Source of the DNA: Channallabes apus
Taxonomy: Eukaryota; Chordata; Actinopteri; Siluriformes; Clariidae
Direction: 5' to 3'
Assembly: GCA_030522415.1 (NCBI GenBank)
Contig: CM060109.1
Span: 963,001 to 1,027,000, forward strand
DNA: 64,000 bases
The translations under genes were made by a program, and so were the position numbers. Numbering within the stretch: the stretch's first letter is position 1; each line of letters begins with the position of its first letter. Positions 56,165-64,000 of the stretch are shown one piece after another. The notes under the pieces are model-generated. The model was not told where the DNA came from. It was given only the letters and a program-made list of their open reading frames with translations, and searched no databases.

Positions 56165-56480
56165 GTCCCTCTTCTCACCTTTGATAGGTGTGGAGTTATC
56201 AAACCGGTTTCGGATGGGGGAATTGGCACAATTGAGGGGTTTAAAACTATTTAACAAGACCGAGACATCTCTGCCTAAAATGTATTTCTCCAGCAAAACA
56301 TAGAATAAATAGAAATAAAATGTTTAATATTAATAATATTGATCTTAGCTTAGCTGGATGGTCTAATTCTCAAAACCGTTTAAGACAGACTTAACATACT
56401 ATAACTAGAATATTTACAAAACTGAAAGGTTGTCTTATGAATAATAAAAAACAACAACTCATAACTCAAAAAGATCATAT
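56165..56480. repeat. Segment inverted relative to copy 1, then block shared with A, B and copy 1
   Basis: 56165-56305 matches 16275-16420 in reverse (AACCGGTTT, GGGGTTTTAAAAC and CATTTTAGGCAGAGA words). 56340-56480 matches 15890-16040, 38990-39115 and 59570-59665 directly (TAGCTGGATGGTCTAATTCT). Confidence 0.75.
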
Positions 56481-56518
56481 GTTTTTATATTTTTTTTAGA
56501 TCATAAATATACATGAAT

Positions 56519-56561
<43 letters not shown>

Positions 56562-56565
<4 letters not shown>

Positions 56566-56647
56566 TGGACACAAACAGCAAAAAACAATATGAAAAGCAA
56601 TAAAGTGCTTAGGGCTTTTCATGTTTTTTGCTGTTTGTGTCCAGCAT
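56562..56647. other. Near-perfect 34-bp-arm palindrome
   Basis: ATGCTGGACACAAACAGC opens the left arm and GCTGTTTGTGTCCAGCAT closes the right. Arms pair for 34 bp with a 3-base bulge, around a 15-base loop holding AATAAAGTGC. Flanked by (TA)n on the left. Confidence 0.88.
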
Positions 56648-56716
56648 TGAATAATTATTTCATCCATTATTTGACCACGGCTGGGAATAAGAGCTGGAAT
56701 GTGATTGTGAATTTAT

Positions 56717-56731
56717 ATATATATATGAATT

Positions 56732-56776
<45 letters not shown>

Positions 56777-56793
56777 TTTATATATTATATATA
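56717..56793. repeat. (TA)n tracts at left edge of element B
   Basis: TA runs separated by GAATTTATATAT. Element B is inserted at their right end. Confidence 0.95.
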
Positions 56794-57019
56794 TACAGTG
56801 GGAGCAACGCCAAATAGCCGCGACCGTGTGGCTGAAGTGTGAATGGCGTGTGAATGCCCTTTGCACGCCGTAATCCCCCCTCCCTTTTCTGCCAGAAAGG
56901 CGTGTCAAGATTTCACAGTAAACACGCCCATTCAAGCCCTATTTATTCATTTATCTGGTGCCACCACTAGATGGCGCTTCGTTCTCAAGAACACGTTAAA
57001 ACAAGCCAGCTGCGCGGGG

Positions 57020-57116
57020 TTGCAATCACGTGATTTTAACAACCCGCCCCCACCCCCGCCGTACTGACACTACCAAACTACAGAGATGAAAATGGCGGCT
57101 TAACGGACTATTTGTG
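57020..57116 (+). promoter_or_regulatory. Putative promoter and first exon in element B
   Basis: ATCACGTGAT at about 57025, AAAATGGCGGC at about 57089, and donor TTGTG/GTAAGTG at 57116/57117. Counterpart of 36648-36738. Confidence 0.5.
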
Positions 57117-57212
57117 GTAAGTGATGTTTTATTTTATAAAATATGTTTGGGGTAGTTTACAGTTTATTTCCCAGTTTAGTTTTTTATTGGCCGTTTAAAA
57201 TATCACTGGCAG

Positions 57213-57418
57213 CACCAGCAGCGGTCAGATGTGGCTTTAAAGAACTTAATGGTCTGTTTACCAAGTCTGGAGTTAATATTACAGCTTACTGTCAGTGTCA
57301 CACACTCACAATGTCAATCCACTTTAACTCAAAAACATGCTCAAGCTTCGAAAATACAATTAATGTCCCTATTACAAGAGCTGCACTACCCGATGAAGAG
57401 TGTTTATGTTCTCTGTAA
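57213..57418 (+). CDS. Exon-like open segment in element B, Cys-rich
   Basis: Counterpart of 36835-37040 with the frame intact: VRCGFKELNGLFTKSGVNIT, AYCQCHTLTM, NSKTCSSFENTINVPI, ALPDEECLCSL, stop. The frame is open upstream to 57143 because the presumed intron has no stop in this phase. Differences from element A are Gly for Asp twice, Lys for Arg, Ile for Leu and Glu for Asp, plus a few silent ones. All Cys are conserved. Unknown family. Confidence 0.45.
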
Positions 57419-58128
57419 ATACTGAGAGAATCTCACCGCGTGTTGTCTGGATAAATTCAGCGGTTATTTATTCTTTGGTTAAGAGTTAATCTGCAGGTTA
57501 TTTCTGTGACTGTAATATAATGTGATGCAGTTGATGAGGGACACAGACTGAGGGTAGCTGTACAGGAGCTAGTAACGCTCATAACCGGGTTTATATTTTA
57601 TACACTTTGGCCGTCACTTTCCGCGGTAGCGCGAGCGCTTAGTTAAAGAGCTGAATAAAAACACTGAAGTGTTTATCAGTTAAGGAGGAGGAGGGGGGAG
57701 GTGTGTGTGTGTGTGTGTGCGTGCGTGCGTGCGTGGGTGGGGGGTTGTGTATGTGTGGGGGGGAGGTGTGTGTGTGGGGGGGGGGGTATGAGGGGCTTCA
57801 GTAAGTTATAGTTTGACTTCAGGGATGAACTAATGCTCATATACGAGTGTTATATCGCTTAACTTATTTGTATGAGAGGCGCATTAAGTAAATTCTCGGT
57901 TAATTTAATGCAGACGATAATACAGACAGTCAGTGGTTAACACTAACACTGTTCACTGGTTAACATTAGCACAGGCAGTTTATTTACATTCCAGAATCCC
58001 CAAAACAGTATTTTACACACTCTGTGGTAAATAGGTTTATTAATATATTTTATTTTTATTAGAACTATATGTTCTGTAAAGTTTATTTGTCTTTGTCTTG
58101 ACTAAATTCTCCTGTTGTCTTTAAGCAG

Positions 58129-58227
58129 AGCCCCGCTGTGGAGGATTGGGGGGTCAGACGGCTGACGGCTGGACTTTTGGAGCTACAGGACTGGAGGAGC
58201 CTGAACAAGCTGTTGACGGAGCTGTAG
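58129..58227 (+). CDS. Terminal exon-like segment in element B
   Basis: Same acceptor (TTGTCTTTAAGCAG) and a 32-codon frame, SPAVEDWGVRRLTAGLLELQ then DWRSLNKLLTEL, and a stop. Two residues differ from element A. Confidence 0.45.
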   Translation, partial: SPAVEDWGVRRLTAGLLELQDWRSLNKLLTEL

Positions 58228-59454
58228 GAGGGATGATGTCACAGTGCAACAGCTTTAGAATGATGTTTGGTCAGGTCTACTGTATATTCTGAACATAGAA
58301 CTGCAAAATGTCTGATACAGTACTTTGGGGGAAACAAGGACTTAAACTGTTCCATGTTTAATAGTTTTGATATTTGAAAAATTAATATTTTAATATAAAA
58401 GGACTATAGATGGAGACTTATAAGCAGCTGGTGTATCCGGGTAGTTTGATGAACTTTAAGCAAAAAAGACAACATGTATTCACCTGTTTTATATAAATTA
58501 CAGTTTTAACTTTGACTAGTTTTGGAAGAATAAATTGAATTGGTAAAGTCATGTTTGCCTGTTTTAATTGTTGGGGGATTGTTTGGGTTTTTAAAAATGT
58601 TTAGTTGAACCAACAACTTCAATGGGCAAAAAATGGGACACAACTTTGTTTTAAATAGTCAAAAAGTTGGGCTGAAAATCATAATAATAATTATTGGTCA
58701 TAGAAACAAATGAAAACAGTTAAACACTTGATTATATGTATTTGTGTTTGTGATTATGTGACCCATAATAATTTTTTCTCAGTATAAATAAATGTTTTGG
58801 GTTTTAAGAACTCCAAAAGAGCAACGACAAACTTAGTATTCTCCATTGAGGTTTCTCACCTTCCACTCCTGAGTATGACATGGTGTTAATTGCTCTGTGT
58901 GTGTTTTTGGCGGGGGGATGGGAGTGCGTGTTAAAGCCAACGGAGAAATGCTGGAGAGCGCGCGCGTATATACACAGACACACACACACACATCTCTCCA
59001 TTCATCCATCATTGATTAAACCTATGAACACGGCTGTTCAGCAGTTCTAAACACAAGCGCAGGGTCTGTTTTTGTCCTTAACTAAAATACTTCAATACGT
59101 TAATAATTAATTTATTTTGCTGAATAAGGTAATAAGCAATATTTAAACCAAACCAGTAAGTTAAGTAAGTGTTCCATACATTAAAGTACTGTGTATAACC
59201 AAGTGCCCTAGCAAACACAGTTACAGTTTACAGTACAAACAAAGTGTGTGTGCGCTGGGGGGATTGGAAGGTGACTGAGAATATTCATTTACAAGACAAA
59301 AGACGGTCAGAGGCAGGGCCGTTCTAGACCAGACCACATGAGGGAGGGAGCAGTCAGAAATGTGAAGGGGGCATCATGTTCGAGCACTGTTTTTCCCTGT
59401 GCTTACTGTATAATAACAGTATTGTCCTTGCTGAATTGTGTTGAGGCACGCAAA

Positions 59455-59491
59455 CCCCCTGACCACAATAAGGTGGCAATCCCTCACGGGG
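59455..59491 (+). other. Conserved hairpin (element B, one stem change)
   Basis: CCCCCTGA pairs with TCACGGGG. One G to C change weakens the stem relative to copies at 15773 and 38883. Confidence 0.65.
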
Positions 59492-59666
59492 AAACTAAAA
59501 AATAAAAATTAAAGAAATGAAATATAATATCCTTAATCCAGATTTTATCAATCAATGACATAACATTTATCTAAGCTGGATGGTCAAATTCTCAAAAACG
59601 TTTAAACTAAAGTAAGACTTAACACACTATAACTAAAATATTTACAAAACTGAAAGGTTGTCTTAT

Positions 59667-59781
59667 TCATTCATTCATTCATTTTCTATACCGCTTTATC
59701 CTGTGTTCAGGGTCGCGGGGGACCTGGAGCCTATCCCAGGAGACTTCGGGCACTAGGCGGGGTACACCCTGGACAGGGTGC
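59667..59781 (-). mobile_element. V-SINE 3'-tail insertion, 115 bp, in element B only
   Basis: TCATTCATTCATTC, then TATACCGCTTTATCCTGTG, GGAGCCTATCCCAGGAGAC and GGGGTACACCCTGGACAGGG: the reverse of the tail at 1640-1745. A 12-bp duplication, AGGTTGTCTTAT, lies at 59655-59666 and 59782-59793. Element A has the empty site at about 39090. Confidence 0.93.
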
Positions 59782-60220
59782 AGGTTGTCTTATGAATAAT
59801 AAAAAATACAAACTAAATTAAAACAGATGGGCTGTTGAACAGATCATAATATGTTTTATGTTTTCTGATTATAAATGATAGATGGGTTGATTTTAGAAAG
59901 GCTAAATGAAATAGCTAGTTATTTCTAATGTCAGTCCAGTAACTATACTATGTAAAAGTAATTATAATATGAATTAATTAAGGGCAGGACCTAACCTAAT
60001 GTTAATAATTTACACCATGATAACATTAGTATTTATGTTTTTTGTATATATTTTTAAATGTTCAAATGAACGTTTCAGAGTTTATAATTTGTCGTGTCAT
60101 CTGTGATTGAGACCCATGAGTTAAATTGAAATAATGTTTTTAGGTAGTAAGCCAGGTTTTAGTAACCTTGGACAAATCACCATGTAAGCCCTCTCTCACG
60201 CACGCGCTCTCACGCTATCT

Positions 60221-60224
<4 letters not shown>

Positions 60225-60279
<55 letters not shown>

Positions 60280-60298
60280 TACACACACAGACACACAC
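60225..60298. repeat. (CA)n microsatellite
   Basis: Expanded relative to element A. Confidence 0.96.
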
Positions 60299-60704
60299 AG
60301 ATAACACATGAAATCGCGGACAACCAAATGAAACTAGGGTAAAAAATATGAGCAGTAAAATACAGTAGTATCCTGTAGGTGATTCCTGTCCTGTGATAAC
60401 AGGCACTAACACTCTAGAACTGTTTACTTCTGTTAGTATTGTTTTCAAGTGTGAATGTTTATGGGGATTAAATCTGTCTCTGCTGCTGCATCTATTCACC
60501 GTTCTGATAAGTGATTTATGCCCCATCAGATCTTTGATGTGGGACGTTATGCTGGTTAAATGACTAAAGACACACTGATCCGTATGGACAGATATTTGTT
60601 CCAGATATTATGCGCCATTAATCAATTTGTTATGCCAATTTGACTATCAGCGAAAAAAATATAACGAAAACAAACCCAAGCAGAAGTTACATTTTAAGCT
60701 TTAC

Positions 60705-60850
60705 TTTCAAATAAAAATTTTATTTGTCACATACACAGCACGATATGCAGTAAAATGCTTTGGGTGCTATAGGTGAGGCTTGAACTCGGCATTGCTTCAC
60801 CTGGACCGCTTTATAAGTGTCACGCGATAACCGATTGCGCCACGGGAACC
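60705..60850 (-). mobile_element. tRNA-Ile(UAU)-derived SINE in element B
   Basis: Counterpart of 39983-40126: GTGGCGCAATCGGTTATCGC, ACTTATAAAGCGG, AATGCCGAG, GTTCAAGCCTCACC, and the GTGTATGTGACAAATAAAAT tail. Further decayed in the D arm. Confidence 0.78.
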
Positions 60851-60889
60851 ACACGGAAGTTGGTCTTGTCAGAGTATCCTCTCTCTCGT

Positions 60890-60921
<32 letters not shown>

Positions 60922-61872
60922 CACATGAAATTGCATGAAACCAAACGAAATATAAGCAGTAAAAAATCAATAAAAATACATTAGTATAGCATGCGCTAAC
61001 CCTCTGTAACTTTTTTACTATTGTTTCCAAGTGTTTATGGGGATTAAATCTGTCTCTGCTGCCGCATCCATTCACAGTTGTGATAAGTGATTAATGCCTC
61101 ATCAGATTTTTTGACGGGCGAGCATTATGAATGATTAAATGACTAAAGAAATACTGATCTATATGGGCAGATATTTGTTCCAGGTTGCATGCGCCATTAA
61201 TTGCCTTTCTTATGCCACTTGTTGACTATCAGTGAAAGAAAAAACATCATCAAAAATATAACGAAAACAATCCCAAGCAGACGTTACATTTTGAGCTTTA
61301 CTTTGCAGCAAAATATTATCTATCAGTATATTAAATGGAACGAGGTAAAATACACAGTAATATAAAATACTGTACATAGCCTGCGTTTTTATTCCGTACC
61401 TACAAAGATCGGTATAGACAAATTACAGACGATACCGTGTCTTTAAGGATCATTTCAGGATGTCTTAAAAAATATTTCACTGACTAGTTTTATTAATTCA
61501 TTATTAAATAATAAATAGCATAATCATCATGGGTTGTGTATTGAGTGATTTAACAAATCTGTTTTATTAATCGGTTTGTTGTTGTTGTTTTTTACCACGT
61601 CATCTATTTATGAAACTATGTTGACAATACAAGAACTGTCTATATATTAAAGATACGGTATTGGGCTTCCTGGACACTGCAGTTAACTGTGCCAGTCAAT
61701 GCTCCATCTGGCGGAATTATACGGCATTGCAACCATCTTTTTTTTATGGGGCGGGGCATTGTTAACTGCGTCATCGCGGGGGATCACATTTCGTGCACGG
61801 AGCGTGCATTAACCCTTCATGATCCTGCCATGAATCCATCATGCTCCAGGCGGCTGTTTGACATGGCTCCCA

Positions 61873-61875
<3 letters not shown>

Positions 61876-61925
<50 letters not shown>
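61876..61925. repeat. (TA)n microsatellite at right edge of element B
   Basis: About 48 bp of TA. Confidence 0.96.
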
Positions 61926-61937
<12 letters not shown>

Positions 61938-61938
<1 letters not shown>

Positions 61939-62710
61939 TGCTGATGAGCGTATACAGTAGTAGCCTGTACAAGCCAAGCTCTTCCCCAAAAAATAATGTC
62001 AATGTCTGCAACAATCACTAACCATTAAAATGTTTTTTTTTTTGTAATTAAACACGAATATATAAATTATATTTTCTTAACAAATAATATTTTCATTATA
62101 TATACACGGGCATCGCTAGGCCATTTTGGGGCTTTAGCCCATCGTCCCCTTTATATTTATTTAAATTATTTTTCATATTTTTTTATGTTTGCCAGTTTCC
62201 AACAAAAAGCAGCAGTATTGTCAAAGAATTAACAGATAAATATTTAATATTATTGGCACCCACACAGTTTATTCCATTGTCCAGCCTCATAGGTGTGTTG
62301 TTTATATTGATAATCAATGTAAGTTTAAAGTTATATGCTGTTTTCTGGTTAAATTTTTCTGATTGTACCTGTACATAGAAAAAGGTTTATACGGTAAACA
62401 CACATATTCATATATATATATTTAAACGTGCTTAATTAAATTCTTAAATCATCGTGTTCACCCACCATGCACTGAAAAAATTACTTATAAAGTAAGATTT
62501 ACTTGATAAAATCCTCTTAACAATTTGCACACACAGATTTTAAGTAAATTTTATTGCTCCAATATTAAGTAAAACTCACCCGTAATTGTCAGGTAAAATC
62601 TACTTAATAATTAAGTTAACAATCAAAGAAATCAAGTAAAAGTTACATAATTATATTTAATGCACAAATTAGATTTATTTAAAATAATCAAGTAAAGTTA
62701 ATTCATTCCC
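61938..62710 (+). repeat. Copy 2 interior matching copy 1 in scattered order
   Basis: 61938-61975 matches 16508-16545. 62000-62090 matches 12245-12335. 62270-62400 matches 16735-16850. 62445-62570 matches 14555-14686. 62573-62700 matches 16962-17090. No gene seen. Confidence 0.8.
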
Positions 62711-62889
62711 AGATAGCACACACACGTCGCAGAGATAATGCTCCCTAATGCATGTTACAATGACCAAATATGATAATAAATAAATAAACCACACTCTCAG
62801 CAAATAATTAAACAGATTTGTTTATTTTTTATGAAAAATACATTTAATAACAAGCAAACATTTGATTAATTTATACAAAAAGGAGAAAA

Positions 62890-63235
62890 CGAGATAACAG
62901 TAACTTACAAATTAGGTCTCAATTTGAAAAGATGTACAAAACATAAACCACAAATAAGTATTAATCATAGAAACAAAATTAAACACCAACAGAAACGTTT
63001 TGTACTTTATAACTGTACGTTATGATTTTTAAAAATGACTGTTAGATACGTTGGTCAGGATACTCCTGAAGTCAGATGCAGACACACTTTCAGTCACAAA
63101 CTGCTGTGAAAAAATACAGAGATAGATATTCAATTAAAATTCATGATATTTAATTTAGCAAATGAACAATATTTATACTTTGTTCCTCTCGCTTCACAAT
63201 TCATGAGAACAGACCGAAACAAGAACCGAACCAGA
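62890..63235 (-). repeat. Block Y, second copy
   Basis: Matches 54740-55085. It joins directly to the shared right end at 63236. Confidence 0.9.
63029..63103 (-). pseudogene. Terminal exon-like segment in block Y, second copy
   Basis: Minus-strand acceptor TTTTTTCACAG, then QFVTESVSASDFRSILTNVS, NSHF and a stop at 63029-63031. Relative to 54878-54943 it lacks one codon and has lost the earlier stop. Unknown gene. Confidence 0.4.
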
Positions 63236-64000
63236 GATTAAGGAAAAAGTGAGAAGCAAGAATCATGTGTGGAAAGATTAAGCATGCAAAGTCACAGGAT
63301 GACTCTACTTCTTTTTCTTGTCTGCAATATGATTTAGACAAATTAGAGCTGCTGTCAATACTGTATGAACATATGTACAGGTTCTTTACAGTTGAAATTT
63401 AACTTGTAACTTATTAATAAAATTCGGATTCAGAAAAAAACGTTTATTGCTAGTGCTCTTTTACCATTTAATGCTTTAACACACACGACTCAGTTTGTTC
63501 AGAAATGTCATCTCACTGGCGAGCCTTTCTCTGAACACGCCGTTTTCACGAAGGGTGGGGGTAAGAAACACACATCTATGTTTATTAATCCACGCGCTCG
63601 GTTCATTATTATTATTTTATTTATTTATTTATTTACCACAGGAACCCTGGGGGGCTCCGTAGGTTCAGGTTTTTACACGAAAACGGTGTTTTGTGAATAT
63701 CCACACTATTAAAAACTGAAATATTGCTAATTATACGTCCTGAGATTAAGATGACCATTAATTGGGAGTCATGGAAGTGAGAATCACATCCAAAACAGAA
63801 AGCTAAACTTACCTCGAACACGACAAACTCCAGCTCCAGCCACGCCGTGTAGTACCTCCGTGATGATCCACAACCGACTGATCCACAGCGCGGGCACAGC
63901 GTCTCCAAACACGCATGCGCAGTTTAATTTGGACACATTTTCGGCTTCAGTAGACACACAATACTTCAGACTGAAACACGACTGCCCCCTACAGGTAATG
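63236..64000 (+). repeat. Right end region of large element copy 2
   Basis: GATTAAGGAAAAAGTGAGAA onward matches 18535-18645, then 19764-20406, down to the window edge (CGACTGCCCCCTACAGGTAA). It includes the empty site of the 1,120-bp insertion. Confidence 0.92.

Larger units (their letters stand above)
56796..61875 (+). mobile_element. Element B: 5,080-bp inverted-end element with gene-like unit
   Basis: Left end CAGTGGGAGCAACGCCAAAT and right end, in reverse, CAGTGGGAGCCATGTCAAAC, flanked by TA inside a TA tract. Colinear with element A along its whole length. It is longer mainly through microsatellite growth (57700-57790, 58976-58992, 60225-60298) and a SINE-tail insertion (59667-59781). 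Confidence 0.9.
35831..64000. mobile_element. Large inverted-end element, copy 2 (at least 28.17 kb, right end just outside window)
   Basis: The left end CAGATGTCGCCTTTAAGAC follows TA (35829-35830) and matches copy 1 for about 170 bp. On the right, 63236-64000 matches copy 1 at 18540-20405 (minus the 1.1-kb insert), and base 64000 corresponds to 20406, so about 100 bp are missing. Inside are elements A and B, a gypsy relic, a solo LTR, a complete chromovirus, tandem and dispersed blocks and exon-like pieces. I recognise no transposase. Confidence 0.8.

Overview
The window is vertebrate, almost certainly teleost, DNA built almost entirely from transposable elements and their debris. Evidence: a V-SINE, tRNA-derived SINEs with an L2-type tail, several Tc1-like transposons, a PIF-Harbinger transposon, a DIRS-type tyrosine-recombinase retrotransposon, L2-clade LINEs, a sushi-like chromovirus and many (CA)n, (TA)n and (GATA)n tracts. 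An otophysan such as a catfish would fit, but that is only an inference. I see no intact host gene. The only long open frames belong to retroelements.

Left part (1-6160): L2/Rex-type LINE fragments on the minus strand, a block related to the large elements further right (split by a V-SINE with a 12-bp target duplication), Tc1 remnants, a tRNA SINE, and a Ty3/gypsy pol fragment joined directly to a Tc1 5' end.

Nested stack (6163-28165): a Tc1-like element is split by a Harbinger element (3-bp CTG duplication). That is split by a DIRS element, whose reverse transcriptase is split by a 12,064-bp element with inverted ends and a TA duplication (8442-20505). That in turn is split by a 1,120-bp element with an 8-bp duplication. 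An L2 LINE interrupts the outer Tc1 on the right side.

Middle (28166-35830): SINE and LINE pieces, Tc1 pseudogenes, a deleted hAT element with a perfect 8-bp duplication and a BED-finger remnant, and a CpG-rich insert holding three look-alike hairpins.

Right part (35831 to the edge): a second copy of the large inverted-end element, at least 28.17 kb. Its left end matches that of the first copy, and the last bases of the window match the first copy about 100 bp short of its right end. It carries two 4.7-5.1 kb inverted-end elements (A 36418-41140, B 56796-61875) with a CpG/YY1-like promoter, splice sites, short conserved exons, a poly(A) signal and a tRNA-Ile(UAU)-derived SINE. It also carries a deleted gypsy element, a 370-bp solo LTR and a 5,474-bp sushi-like chromovirus with both LTRs, a GGTTC duplication and a probable self-primer. 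Further exon-like pieces in both large copies suggest these elements pick up parts of spliced genes. No transposase that could mobilise the large elements was recognised in the window.
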